Assembly: GCF_022568795.1 (NCBI RefSeq)
Contig: NZ_JAKZHU010000006.1
Span: 1 to 40,153, forward strand
Direction: 5' to 3'
Length of the DNA stretch: 40,153 bases
DNA from: Arsenicicoccus dermatophilus
Lineage (GTDB): Bacteria; Actinomycetota; Actinomycetes; Actinomycetales; Dermatophilaceae
A program made the position numbers and the translations under genes. The stretch's first letter is position 1. Each line of letters opens with the position of its first letter. This document shows, piece after piece, positions 1 to 10,988 of the stretch. The notes under the pieces were generated by a model that saw nothing but the letters and a program-made list of their open reading frames with translations, did no database searches and was not told the DNA's origin.

Positions 1-906
1 GTACTCGACGACGAGGTCGTCGCGGGTGCCGGTGAGCAGGATCCCGACGGAGGGCCCGTCGCCGTGCTCGGGCCGGCGCCACTGCTCGTCGACGGCGGTC
101 AGGTAGAACCCGAGCTTGCCCACGGCCTCGGGGGTGGCCGGTCCGGTCTTGAGCTCGAACACGACGTACCGGCGTAGGTGTAGGTGGTAGAAGAGCAGGT
201 CGACGTAGAAGGTCGTGGACCCGACCTGCAGGGGGACCTGGCGCCCGACGAACGCGAAGCCCGGACCCAGCTCGGTGAGCATCGCGGTCATCCGGGCGGC
301 GATGGCGTCCTCGAGTTGGCGTTCGGTGTGGGTGGGGTCCAGGTCCAGGAAGTCCAGGCGGTAGGGGTCCTTGACCAGCTCGCGGACCAGGTCGCTGTCC
401 GCGGCCGCGACGGGAGTGCGGGCCGGGGTGGGGGAACCGACGACTCGCTGGTGCAGGCGGGTGCTGATGTGGTGCTCGAGGACGTTGCGGGACCAGCCGT
501 GGGTGGCGGCTTGACGGGCGTACCACCGGCGGTGCGCGTCGTCGTCGACGCGGTCGGTCAGGACGGTGACGTGGCCCCAGGGAAGTTGGGCAACAAGCTG
601 TTGCCCAACCGGGTCGGGAAACATGCGCGCGGCGGTGCGGCAGTACCGCAGGTTCCGTTCGGAGAAGCCACGCTGGCCGGGGAAGGTCGCTCGCAGGTCC
701 GCGGACAGGTGATGGATGACTCTGGTGCCGTAGCCCTCGTCGTCCTGCCGGTCCAGGATCAACCGGCCCAGGTCCAGGTAGAGCAGGACCAGCTCGTGGT
801 TGACCCGCCGCGCGGCGGTGACCTGGGCCGCGCGGACGGTGTCCACGGCCGCAGCCAGCAGCTCGGGATAACCCTGAGGCAAGGACTCGGGCAGATCACT
901 CACCAC
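1..906 (-). CDS. DUF1016 (YhcG-type) PD-(D/E)XK nuclease-like protein, C-terminus cut by window edge
   Basis: The minus-strand reading frame is open from a GTG at 906 (or the adjacent GTG at 903) to the window edge. The first ~170 codons match the DUF1016 N-terminal domain, with motifs such as LSADLRATFPG, SERNLRYCR and LPWGHVTVL. The distal part contains FYVDLLFYHLHLRRYVVFEL, then KTG and GKLGFYLTAVDE, which is the YhcG C-terminal nuclease core; the D, E and K of a PD-(D/E)XK site are visible. The family is linked to DNA processing and often sits in defence or mobile regions. The direct role here is unknown. Only a few dozen C-terminal residues should be missing. No strong ribosome binding site separates the two GTG choices. 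A truncated homologue of the N-terminal domain lies at about 11745. Confidence 0.85.
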   Translation of the reverse strand, partial: MVSDLPESLPQGYPELLAAAVDTVRAAQVTAARRVNHELVLLYLDLGRLILDRQDDEGYGTRVIHHLSADLRATFPGQRGFSERNLRYCRTAARMFPDPVGQQLVAQLPWGHVTVLTDRVDDDAHRRWYARQAATHGWSRNVLEHHISTRLHQRVVGSPTPARTPVAAADSDLVRELVKDPYRLDFLDLDPTHTERQLEDAIAARMTAMLTELGPGFAFVGRQVPLQVGSTTFYVDLLFYHLHLRRYVVFELKTGPATPEAVGKLGFYLTAVDEQWRRPEHGDGPSVGILLTGTRDDLVVEY

Positions 907-1098
907 CCCATCATCACCCCCGCCGCCCCTGGTGGCTGCCCACCACCGGCGCGAGCCCCGGGCCCTGTCGTCCGGCAGGACATCCCGAGGCTCACTTCCC
1001 CGAACCCTCGCAAGGGGCAGGCACTCCCACGACGAAAGCGGGCCACCAGATGACGCCGTTGCCGCCGGCCGGTCGACCGAGGTCGTGCCCAGGCGTGG

Positions 1099-2391
1099 TC
1101 ACAACGCTGCGGCCATCCGATCGGGGAAGTCGTTGCTGGGGTCCAGGTCGGCCTGGTTGAGGAAGTCCTGGACCATGTCCGTCCAGCTCGCCTGGGCCTC
1201 GTCCAGGCCTTGGGAGGTGATGATCGGGCCGGTCACCGGCCGCAGGTCCGGTAGCCACTCGCTACGGCGCTGGACACCGTGCGGGGTCGAACCGAGGTAG
1301 AAGACCTGGTTGGTCTGCGGGGCGGTGGCGATCTGTGCCGCGTAGTCCCCGCTGGCCCCGAGCAGGAGCCGTAGTCGCCAGAGCACGGCGAGCAGGTCGA
1401 TCGCGCACGCCTCGACGTCGGCCGCCGTGATCGCGCATGGATGCAGCGGGGGCTGGTCGAAGGCTGATCCGCGGTTGAGCGCGACCGCGGCGCTGCCGTC
1501 CTGGTAGGCCTGCACCGCCGCGTAGACCTTCGTCGGACCGAAGTCCTGCTGGACTGTCCGTCGTGACAGGACCCGGAAGGACCGCAACCCGCGGCGGGTG
1601 GGAGAGTTGCTGGTCTCCCGCAGCGGGCCTGTGCCCTTGGGTTGTGGCTCGCGGGCCTCGGCGAGGAGCAGGTCCGCGGCGGTCTGGTCCAGCCGGCGTG
1701 AGGGCGGCAGCGGTTGCAGGGGCCGCGCGGCGCAGCAGACCCACGCGCCCACATCGGTGTGGGGGAGGTCGTTGATGAACCGGGTGGTCATCTCGTCCAG
1801 CCCGGCCCAGGCCTGACGGCGGGTCTGCTCACGGACCCGGTAGGCCGCCGCCAGGGCGCGTTCGTCCATGAACCGGGTCTCGGGTCCGTCGCGCCACGGC
1901 GCCCAGAAGGCGTCCTTGGGCTGCTTGGGGCGCACCAGGTGTGGGGCGTCCACGCTGTCCGGGACCACCAGTGCCAGCGCGGTCCGTGCCTCGCCTGCGC
2001 CGGCGGCGGGTGCGGTGATGACCTGCAGCTCGAGGCCGACGACGGCGGGGAAGACCCGCGCGGCGAGGACCTGACGGATCTTGCGCCGCGTCGACTCGGG
2101 GACGTCGCCGACGCCGACGAGCTCGCTCGCGCGGCCGTTCTTCTCCTTGACCCCGTACACGATGACCCCGCCGCCGGTGTTCGCCATCGCGGCGACGTCC
2201 TTGGCCAGCTCGAGTTCCTGCTTGTCGCGTGCTTCCTGGGCAAGGCCGTCGGTCAGGGGGAGCTTGGCCTTCCAGTCCAGGTCCGTCTTCTCCGGGAGAG
2301 CCTGCTCGACCGCCTGCACCAGCAGGCCCAGGCTCCACGACCCGCCCGGCTCACCCAGGTCCCGGTGCAACGCCGTCCACGCCATACCCAT
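1099..2391 (-). CDS. AlbA_2/Schlafen-type ATP- or nucleic-acid-binding domain protein
   Basis: A 430-residue protein starting at ATG 2391 (MGMAWTALH). The frame is open further upstream, but that part is Arg/Pro/His-rich and not protein-like, so this start was chosen; ATG 2385 is the alternative. Residues ~40-160 contain the AlbA_2 signature: KQELELAKDVAAMANTGGG followed by VIVYGV. This domain is found in Schlafen-related proteins, putative transcriptional regulators and several defence proteins. The remaining C-terminal ~250 residues match nothing I recognise. The gene follows the DUF1016 gene's promoter side with a ~190-base gap, so the two could be one accessory or defence module, but that is inference. 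Substrate and partner are not visible in the sequence. Confidence 0.8.
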   Translation of the reverse strand: MGMAWTALHRDLGEPGGSWSLGLLVQAVEQALPEKTDLDWKAKLPLTDGLAQEARDKQELELAKDVAAMANTGGGVIVYGVKEKNGRASELVGVGDVPESTRRKIRQVLAARVFPAVVGLELQVITAPAAGAGEARTALALVVPDSVDAPHLVRPKQPKDAFWAPWRDGPETRFMDERALAAAYRVREQTRRQAWAGLDEMTTRFINDLPHTDVGAWVCCAARPLQPLPPSRRLDQTAADLLLAEAREPQPKGTGPLRETSNSPTRRGLRSFRVLSRRTVQQDFGPTKVYAAVQAYQDGSAAVALNRGSAFDQPPLHPCAITAADVEACAIDLLAVLWRLRLLLGASGDYAAQIATAPQTNQVFYLGSTPHGVQRRSEWLPDLRPVTGPIITSQGLDEAQASWTDMVQDFLNQADLDPSNDFPDRMAAAL

Positions 2392-2450
2392 CACCGTAGC
2401 CACCCCACCACCCGGCCGGCCCCGCGCGGCGCGCTCCAGGCGGGGCTGGT

Positions 2451-2677
2451 CTACGTGGTGTGGGTCAGGGCGGTGTTGATCTCGGTGTGCAGGGCGCGTA
2501 GGTCGGTGCGGGTATGGCGCAGGTGGGTGGTCTTGCTGGTGGTGGCTGGCAGCGCGAGGCGGGTCCGTAGGCCGAGGGCGCGGTCGTGCCAGGTCTTGAC
2601 CTGAGCCGCATCGACCGCGGCCCCGGTGGCCGGATCGGTCAGGTCTTGTGTCGTGAGGCTGGTGTCTTACGGGGTGT
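2451..2677 (-). pseudogene. Orphan C-terminal coding remnant
   Basis: A minus-strand frame is open from a stop at about 2677 to TAG at 2451-2453. It has no credible start codon and encodes a helical, Leu/Arg/Thr-rich tail with segments KTWHDRALGLRTRLALPATT and LRALHTEINTALT. It overlaps the 3' end of the small membrane-protein gene. It reads like the last ~65 codons of a longer deleted gene. I cannot name the parent family, and chance coding potential in this GC-rich DNA is possible. Confidence 0.3.
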
Positions 2678-2863
2678 GAAGAGAACGCCACCGATGCCGA
2701 TGCCTGAGGTGAACATGCCCACGGTCACGAGGCCACCGGCACAGGTGTATGGCGCGACCGACTGGCTGAGGGCGATGAGCAGGCCGGTGATCACTGCTGC
2801 TGCGCCGATCGCTGTCGTCGCCAGGATCACGAGGCGCGTGGCGTCGCGTGGCTGCTGGTCCAT
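2639..2863 (-). CDS. Small two-helix membrane protein
   Basis: ATG 2863 opens a 74-residue protein beginning MDQQPRDATRL. Two hydrophobic segments are visible, LVILATTAIGAAAVITGLLI (about residues 11-30) and a Gly-rich stretch around VTVGMFTSGIGIGGVLF (about 45-62), followed by a basic tail (TPRKTPASRHK). A longer in-frame extension to 3277 exists, but it is Pro/His/Thr-rich and unlike a real protein. The Shine-Dalgarno match upstream of 2863 is weak. No family is recognised. It stands alone between the AlbA_2 gene and the divergent YD-repeat toxin gene. Confidence 0.45.
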   Translation of the reverse strand: MDQQPRDATRLVILATTAIGAAAVITGLLIALSQSVAPYTCAGGLVTVGMFTSGIGIGGVLFTPRKTPASRHKT

Positions 2864-3395
2864 GAGTCCACCGTAGGCCGCCTTGTCCTGTGCGACGACG
2901 CCGAGGACGGACGAGATGCCTTGAGATCTGTCATGTCGGCCGGTGGGGTGCTGACCGGGTGGTGTGGTGGCGCGAGACGAGGCGAAGTTCCTGGTAGGGC
3001 CGGGGATTGCCGTCGCGAGCTGGACCGCCCTCCCGGCGCTTGAGGACGGGTGCGACGTGACGGTCTGCCTGGTTGATGGGCCTGTGCTCGCCGCCCGGGT
3101 CCGGGGCGGGGGACGACACCCCCCTGGACGGGGCCTTTGACAGGTCGTGGACGTTACCTCTTTCAGGTTGTTCAGGCTGTCTTCTGCGGGTTTGGCTGTT
3201 GGTGGGTGTGCTGGTGGCGGGGAGGTGAACGAGTCGGGTGGGTGGGTGTGATCTGGGTGACTTTTGCTGCGGGGCATCGTTTCTCAGGGTGGTTTCAGGG
3301 TGCTGGGGGCTTTTCGGGGGAGTAGGTGTGGGGTCGTGCCACTGTCTGGTGGTGCCCTGTTGCCCTGGGTGAAGGGTGGCCTTGAGGGGGCTTCC
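2864..3395. other. 532-base intergenic region between divergent genes
   Basis: No protein-like frame is seen on either strand. It must hold the promoters of the small membrane-protein gene (minus) and of the large secreted toxin gene (plus). A TTGACA hexamer occurs on the plus strand near 3137, but I see no good -10 at the right distance. A ribosome binding site (GAGGGGG) lies just upstream of the toxin ATG at 3396. The rest is G/T-rich and unremarkable. Confidence 0.5.
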
Positions 3396-6300
3396 ATGTC
3401 GTTGTGGATGCGTTCGTCGCGTCGGGTGCTGGCTGCGGCTGGTGTGGCTGTGGTGTCGATGGTGGTGGCGGATGGGTTGGCGGTGGCGGCGCCGTCGCCG
3501 ACGTCTTCTGGGGGTGCGGCGCGGTCGCGGGCTCAGGTGGCGCGGGTGTCGTCGGCGCGTGATGTGGTGTCGGCGAGGGTGTCTGCTCGTGCGCAGGGTG
3601 TGCCGGTGGAGGTGTCGGGGGAGCGGACGGAGTTCTCGCGGACGTGGGCGAACCCGGACGGCACGTTGACGACGAAGGTGTCGGCGGGGCAGACGGGGGT
3701 GAAGGACGCGAAGGGTGTCTGGCGGGACGTGGATCTGACGATGCGTCAGGCGTCGGACGGGTCGGTGGCGCCGGTGATGCCGGCGGTGCCGTTGCGCGCC
3801 GGGGGTGCTTCTCAGGGTGTGGTTGATGAGGGGGTGTCGGTCGGGTCGGGGGACCGTCAGGTGAGCATGGGCTGGGTCGGTCGGCGTTCCAAGCCGGTCG
3901 TGCAGGGCACCACGTCGACGTGGCCGGACGTGATGGCGGGCGTGGACTACCGGGTCACGGCGACGCGTTCGGGTTTCGAGTCGTTCTTCCTGGTCAAGGA
4001 TCGGTCGGCGGTGGACCCGACCGCGGGTCTGCGGTGGACGATGCCGTTGCGGACGAAGGGTTTGCGGGCGCGGCAGTCCTCGGACGGGGGGATCGACTTC
4101 CTGGATGCGAAGGGGAAGGTCGCCTCGCGTCTGGAGGTGCCGATGGCGTGGGACGCGAAGGTCGACGAGCGTACGGGTGACCCGGTGTCGCGGGGCAAGG
4201 TGTCGATGCGGGTCGAGCAGCCCAGTCCTGGTATGGCGGTGCTGACGTTGACGGTGGACAAGGCGTGGGCGACGGACCCTGCGCGGGTGTTCCCGATCAC
4301 GGTGGACCCGTCGTATGCGACGTTGCCGGCGATCAAGCCGAACTTCGACACGTTCGTGCAGCAGGGCTTCACCGATGGGCAGAGCGCGGCGACGGAGCTG
4401 AAGCTGGGGAACAACGGGTCGAAGCAGGTGGCGCGGTCGTTCTTGCAGTTCCCGATGTCGACGTTGAAGGGCTTGCAGGTGAAGTCGGCGACGTTGGGGT
4501 TGTACGCGACGCATTCGTGGTCGTGCACGCCGAAGGAGTGGGGTGTCTATTCCACCGGTGGGGTGACGTCGTCGACGGTGTGGACGAACCAGCCGGCGTG
4601 GGGTGATCGTGCGGCGGCGTCGACGGTGACGCGGGGGTTCGGTGCGGGTTGCGAGGACGGGTGGGTGACGCAGAACGTGACCGGTCTGGTCGCGGGGTGG
4701 GCGTCGAACGGCAACGCGTACAACACGTTGGGGATCCGGGCCACGGACGAGGCGGATTCGTTCGGGTGGAAGAAGTTCGCGTCGAGCGAGACAACCACGG
4801 CGCCGTATCTGTCGGTGACGTACAACCGGAAGCCGAACGCGGCGGGGGCGATCAGCATGCCGGCCCCGGCGGTGTCGTACCAGGCGCCGGGAGCGTCGAC
4901 GGCGGTGCTGTACACGCCGGACTCGACGCCGGAGTTCCGCGCGACGGCGACGGACCCGGACGCCAACACCGTCAACCTGGTGTACGAGGTGCACACGTCG
5001 ACGGCTCCGCCGGCGGGCACGAAGCCGGTGGCGACGTGCACGGCGACGGCGGCGTCCGGTGCCGTGGCGGCGTGCTCCCCGGCGACGGCGCTGGCGGACA
5101 ACAGCACCTACTACGTGCGGGCTGCGGTCAAGGACGACCAGGGCCTGTGGAACGGCACCTGGTCGGCGTGGACGGCTTTCCGGACCGCGTGGGCGACCCC
5201 GCCGGCGCCGGTGGTGTCGTGCCCGGCGCCGTATGGCACCAGCGGGAGCTGGACCGACAACCCGCCGGCGGGTCCGGTGACGTGCACCGTGAGTGGTGCG
5301 GGGACCGGTAGCGGCGCCCCGGCGTACATCCGGTATCGCGTGGACGGCGGCGCCGAGCAGCGCGCCGCGGTCACCCCGTCGGCTGACCCGGGCGTGGCGA
5401 AGGTGACCGTGACCGTGCCGGCCACGACCGGTGGGCACTGGATCGAGGCGTGGAACGAGTCGATCACCGGCAAGACCGGGGCGCACGTGACCCACCAGCT
5501 CGGGTGGGGCAATGCGTCCATGACCGTCCCTGCGGCGCCCGCGGCGGGTGTGCAGGTCGCGGCGAGACCACCGGTGCGATCACGATCGCGGCGGCGGGTC
5601 CGCCGAAGGGCTCGGCGACCGGTGTCACCGGCAAGGTGCAGTGGCGGGTGTCGGGGTACGGCACCTCCGAGACCGGCAAGTGGAACGACGCGACCGTGAC
5701 CGGCGCGGCGCTGACCGGCGCGGACTCGGCGACGACGCCGTTGGCGTACACCGCCACCTGGGACTCGATGACCGCGGACGTGGACGACGCGCAGTCCCCG
5801 GCGGTGACCTTGAACGATCGCACCCCGGTGCTGCTGGACGTGCAGGTGTGCTTCGCGTACTCGACCGGCACCCAGTGCACCTGGTCCGCGTCGCAGGTCA
5901 CGATCTCGCGGGTGCCGCACGCCTTCGGCAACGGCTTCCCCACCACCGACGCCGGCCCGGGCCAGGCGGCCTTGTTCACCGGTGAGTACAACCAGTCCGC
6001 GACCGACGTGTCGGTGCCGGGCTACACCGGCGACCTGACGCTGTCGCGTTCGCACTCGACGTACGGGAACAACACGACCGCCGCGGTCACGCCCGCGTCG
6101 GGGGTGTTCGGGCCCGGGTGGACCGCGAACCTGGACGGCTCCGAGGCCGGGCTGGCGGGCATGACCCCGATCGACTCGACGACGATCGACGGGGCCATGG
6201 TCTTCCAGGACGACGACGGGACCATGCTGATCTACCGGTCGAGGTCCAAGACCCGACGCACGACCGCGGACATGCCCACCGACTGGGTCGCCGCGGACGA

Positions 6301-9300
6301 GGACACCCGCCTGGACGGCACGACCCTGACCTGGGACGCGAACGCCAAGGCCTTCACCCTCACCGAGACCGACGGCACGACCACGGTGTTCACCGCCTCC
6401 AAGGCCCCCACCGCGGGCGGCGCCGGGCAGTTCGCGCCTGCCAGCGTGACCGAGCCCGGCTCGGGCACCACGACCTACACGCGCAGCACCGCGGGTCTGG
6501 TCACCCGGATCCTCGCGCCCGTCCCCGCGGGCATGACCGCCGCGGACTGCCCCGACAACGGCACCGCCGCCGGCCTGAAGCCCGGCTGCCGGGCGCTGCG
6601 CATCTCCTACGGCACGAACGGCGCCCCGGCCGGACAGGTCGGCGCGGTCGCCCTGGAGATCCACACCCCCGACGCCTTGACCGTGAAGGCCTGCGACGGG
6701 TCCTCGAGCACGATCGCGGCCGGGACGATGGCCTCGGTGCCGGTGGCCTGCTACACCTACGACGCCGCCAAGCGGCTGACCAAGGTCACCGACCCCCGCT
6801 CCGGGCTGGGCACCAGCTACGCCTATGGCTCCCAGAACGAGATCACCACGGTCACCCCCGCGGGTCAGGCACCCTTCCAGCTCGCGTACGCCAACCAGGA
6901 CTCCCGCCTGAAGCTGCAGGCGGTGTCCCGTCCCAACCCGAGCGGGACGGGCACGACCGCGCTGACGCGCATCCGCTATGACGTCCTCGGCCAGGACGGC
7001 CTGCCGGACATGACCGGCAAGACCACCCGCCGGTGGGGCCAGTCCAACTCGCCAACCTACGCCGCCGCGGTCTTCGGACCCGACTACAGCGGCGACGCCG
7101 CCACCGCGTCCGGCGACGACTGGCAGTACGCCGACGTGTCCTACACCGACGCGCAGGGCTACACGATCAACACCGCCTCCTACGGCGCCGGGACCTGGTT
7201 GCCCACCTACACGCGGTACGACGAGAAGGGCAACCCGGTCCTGCAGCTGGACGCCGACGCCGTCCAGGACGCCCTGGCCGTGACCGCGAGCTCCCCCCTG
7301 ACCGGTGACCAGACCTACGACGCCTCCTCGTTCGGCACCATCACCGCGTACAACCCGGACACCACTGCCACGACGATCCCGGGCGTGCCGGCCAAGGCAC
7401 CCGCCGGCGCCTACGTCACCGACGTGTGGGGTCCCTTCCGCGGCGCGGTCGCGCTGCCGCAGGAGTACGTCGGGTGGGGTCGGGCGCACACCAAGACCCT
7501 GTACGACCAGGGAGCACCCCACGGGGGCGTCAACCCCAGGACCGGCACCGGGTACGGGCTGCCGACCACCACGACCGTGACCCTGGCCAACGCCGGCGGT
7601 GACGACCAGGACGGCGAGTTCACCGTCCACTCGCGGACCTTCACCGGGTACGAGCCCAGGACCGCCGGGGACGACGCGATCAGCGGGTGGACCCTGGGGG
7701 CGGCGACGTCCACCACCGTGGACATGAACCTCGACGGGAAGATCGACGCCGGTGACCTGACCACCCGGACCTTCCACGACGCCGAGGGCCGGGTCGTGGA
7801 GACCCGTCAGCCCTCCGAGGCCGACACCGGCGGCGGGGCAGGCACCACGCTGACGTCCTACTACACCGTCGGCGCGCAGACCGGCGCGGACGCCGCCTGC
7901 GGCGGCAAGCCCGAGTGGGCCGGCCTCGTGTGCGGCACCCGCAAGGCCGCCCAACCCGCCGGGCAGCCCCTGCCGGACGAGCGCACCACCAAGTACAGCT
8001 ACCTGCTGACCGCCGCGCAGACCACCGAGACCAGCGGCCCGGTGACCCGCACCACCACGACCAGCCACCTGCTCGACGGGCGCGTGGACACCACCCGCAC
8101 CACCGTGACCGGCCTGGACACCAGCGTGCCCCGCCCCGGCGTCAAGACCATCTACGACCCCGCCACCGGCGCCGCGACCGGGACCGTGCAGATCGACGCC
8201 CAAGGCAACCCCGGTGACGTGAAGACCACCACGACCCTGGACACGTGGGGACGTGCCACGAGCAGCACCAACCAGCTCGGAGACACCACGACCACGACCT
8301 ACGACCAGGCCGGACGCGTCGCGGCCGTCACCGACCCCAAGGGCACCACCCGGTACGGGTACGACGGCACCGACCTGGCCGGCAAGACCGAACGTCGAGG
8401 CCTGACCACCAAGGTCACCGTGTCCCGCTCGAGCGGGAAGGGCGACGTCACCTTCACCGGCGCCTACGACGCCGAAGGCCGGCTGACCCGGCAGGCGATG
8501 CCCGGCGGCCTGGAACAGACCACCACCTACAACGCCACCGGCGAACCCGTCTCCCGGGCCTACGTCGGACAGGTCACGCCGTACACCACCTCGACCGACG
8601 CCGACGGCAACGTCGTCTACACCCCCGGCACCCCCACCCGCGGCACCTGGATGGCCTGGAGCACCGAACGCGACCTCGTCGGACGCGTCGCCCGCGAGTA
8701 CACCGGCCAGAGCGCCGCGTTCGACGGCAAGGCCGGCACCACCGACGCCCCCGTCGACGTCGCCAAGCCCGGCACAGCCACCGCCTACGACCGACGCTAC
8801 GAGTACGACCAAGCCGGACGCCTCGTCCAGGTCCTCGACCGCACCGCCACCGAGAACACACCCCTACCCGGCACCGACCCCACCCCGACCCCCGACCCCA
8901 CACCGGCCCCCGAACCGACACCGTCGGAGTCCACCACCACACCGGCACCCACGACCACGCCGGCGCCCACCCTTACGGGGGCCGCGAGTACCGTTGCCGG
9001 CGTGCATAAGTCGACCACCCCCGCGACGGGTGCTCGACCCCGCGCGGCGGTATCGACCCGACCCGGCACCATCCACCCCACCAGCACCCGACCCAGCGGT
9101 CGCACCACCCCCACCAGGTCGACGGGTGCGCCGACGACCTCGGCCGGCGGCGCGGTCAGTCGCGGGTACACCCGGGTCGCGGTGTCGGCGGGCCCGTCGC
9201 AGCCGACGCTGGCCGCGCCCTGCCAGGTCCGCGAGTACGCCTACGACGGCAAGGCCGGCGCGAACAGCAACCGCACCAGCCACACCATCAAGCAGTACAC

Positions 9301-10603
9301 CGGCGGGGAGTGCTATGGCGACCCGGCCAGAACCACCACCAAGACCTACACGTACGACACCGCCGACCGGGCCCTGACCGGCGCTGATGGCAAGGGCGAG
9401 TACGGGTACGACGCCCTGGGTCGGCAGCTGCTCGTGCCCGCCGTCGACGCACCCGACCCGGGCAAGGGCGACCTGACCCTCGGGTACTTCGACGACGACC
9501 TACCCGCCCGCGTCAAGCAGGGCGACACCGACACCGTGTTCACCCTCGACATCACCGGGCGGCGCCTGACCCAGAAGACCACCAGCCCCGACACCACCGT
9601 CGCGGGCACCCTGGTCCGGCACTACACCGACGCCAGCGACAACCCCGCCTGGATCGACACCACCACCCACACCGGCACCACCACGACGCGGTACGCCGAA
9701 TCGTTGGCTGGTGACCTCGGTGTCGAGCTCGCCCAGGACGGCGCCGCCACCCTGAGCCTGGCGAACCTGCACGGCGACGTCGTCACCACCGTGCAGATTC
9801 CCGCCGAGCAAGGCGAGAACACCCCCGCGAACGCCATCACCGGATGGAGCGACTACACCGAGTACGGCGCACCCCGCGACCCCGCCGCCACCACCACCAT
9901 CACCGGGACCGCAGGCTACGGCTGGCTCGGCGCCAAACAACGCTCCACCAGCACCGCCACCGCCGGCCTGACCCTCATGGGCGACCGCTACTACAACCCC
10001 ACCCGAGGCCTGTTCACCAGCCTCGATCCCGAACCCGGCGGCAACCCCAACGCCTACGGCTACCCACCAGACCCCATCAACATGTACGACCTCGACGGAC
10101 ACTGGGGATGGGGCGACACTCTTGGGGCTGTGGCGCTGGGGGCATGTGTCCTTGCCTCGGCAGGCTTGTGCGGCGCAGCCACCTTGGCGGTAGTGGCCTA
10201 CTCGGGCTACAGCAATGCGATGAGCGCCGTCAGGCACGAAAAGTCCTGGGGTCAGGCCGCCTTCGACTTTGGTGTTGATGCTTTCCTGGGGAAGTTCCTG
10301 AAGCCCGCCAGGTCCGCATACCTTATCGGCCGACATGCGCGCAGCTCATTTAAGATGGCCAAGGGTGTCAGGGGCGTCACCCGGGCGATGTACAGAAATG
10401 CGAAAGGAAGGAGCCGCTATGCGGCGCGGCATCGCAGTGGTCGTCGACTCGGGTCGGCCCTGAGGCACTCTGGGTCGGAGTACCATGCGCACTGGCGGCT
10501 TCGTAGGCGTCGTCTTGTCTGGCGAGGAGGCCTGCAAGGGGCTGCCTTTGCAGGGAACTTCCACCGATCGAATCGAAAATCGCGAGGTAGGTCAATATGG
10601 TGA
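3396..10603 (+). CDS. WapA/Rhs-like secreted polymorphic toxin with DNRLRE domain and YD repeats (one frame break)
   Basis: ATG 3396 follows GAGGGGGCTTCC. The N-terminus (RRVLAAAGVAVVSMVVADGL, then AVAA) is a signal peptide cleaved near residue 30. A DNRLRE-type wall-associated domain follows (about residues 290-480), then Fn3-like modules. A frame break lies near 5560-5566; joining both frames gives about 2,400 residues. The second half carries YD/Rhs repeats (such as YTYDAAKRLTKVTDP, YDQAGRVAAVTDP and YEYDQAGRLVQVLD), a Pro/Thr-rich insert (about 8860-9180), and the Rhs core end GDRYYNPTRGLFTSLDPEPG. After YGYPPDPINMYDLDGH comes a variable tip of about 170 residues: one hydrophobic helix, then a very Arg/Lys-rich tail ending at 10603. 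By analogy with WapA the tip is delivered to neighbouring cells. I recognise no nuclease motif in it. The next gene overlaps the stop and is the probable immunity gene. Confidence 0.85.
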
Positions 10604-10851
10604 TCTACGAGGACCACAACGGTCACGGAAGTATCGTGACGGGAGGTGTCCTGATACTCTCGCCTTACATTATAGGCGCAGTGCTGGTGAGAGGATTCCC
10701 TGCCTGGAGTATTCAATTCTGGGTCGGCACTGGCTTGATCGTCGGATATTCCGCTTGGTGGGCATATTTCATATATCGAGTGCTGCATCCAGTGGAAGGA
10801 GGTGCCCTCGATCGTATTATGGAACGTCTCCTCAAAGATGATGATGAATAG
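10597..10851 (+). CDS. Candidate immunity protein, two-helix membrane protein
   Basis: ATG 10597 overlaps the toxin stop (TGA 10601-10603) and is preceded by GAGGTAGG at a good ribosome-binding distance, so the two genes are translationally coupled. The 84-residue product has two hydrophobic segments (about 14-33 and 38-62, the latter rich in Trp and Tyr) and a charged C-terminus ending KDDDE. Position and size fit an immunity protein for the toxin tip. A membrane location suggests the toxin acts at or enters through the inner membrane, which is inference. The DNA from about 10200 to 10850 is visibly richer in A and T than the YD-repeat DNA, as expected for an exchanged toxin/immunity cassette. 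Confidence 0.6.
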   Translation: MVIYEDHNGHGSIVTGGVLILSPYIIGAVLVRGFPAWSIQFWVGTGLIVGYSAWWAYFIYRVLHPVEGGALDRIMERLLKDDDE

Positions 10852-10914
10852 CCGGGTGGTGTCCGAGGTGAGTGGTGCCGTGCTGTGCCTGGGGCCCGGT
10901 CGGCAGGAGGGGAC

Positions 10915-10946
10915 ACCGGCTCCCTGATCCCGACGGGGGAGCCGGT
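10915..10946 (+). terminator. Hairpin terminator after the toxin/immunity operon
   Basis: ACCGGCTCCC and GGGAGCCGGT form a perfect 10-bp stem, with 12 bases between the arms, about 65 bases after the immunity stop. There is no long T-run, which is common in this GC range. Confidence 0.6.
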
Positions 10947-10988
10947 TACCGCCATCGCCTCGCCATGGCGTCTTTGTCGTGGTCGGGA

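Noticed and set aside
3130-3165. Sigma-70-type promoter at TTGACA for the toxin
   Set aside because: No acceptable -10 at 16-19 bases from the hexamer.
2931-5495. Long minus-strand open frame of 854 codons
   Set aside because: It is the Arg/His/Pro-rich shadow of the YD-repeat toxin gene, whose plus-strand frame has clear domains.
5111-8812. Minus-strand open frame of 1,233 codons
   Set aside because: Gly/Val/Arg-rich shadow opposite the YD repeats; no recognisable domain.
8860-9180. Frame break or separate gene in the Pro/Thr-rich stretch of the toxin
   Set aside because: The plus frame stays open and resumes family sequence (CQVREYAYDGK) on both sides, so it is best read as a low-complexity insert.
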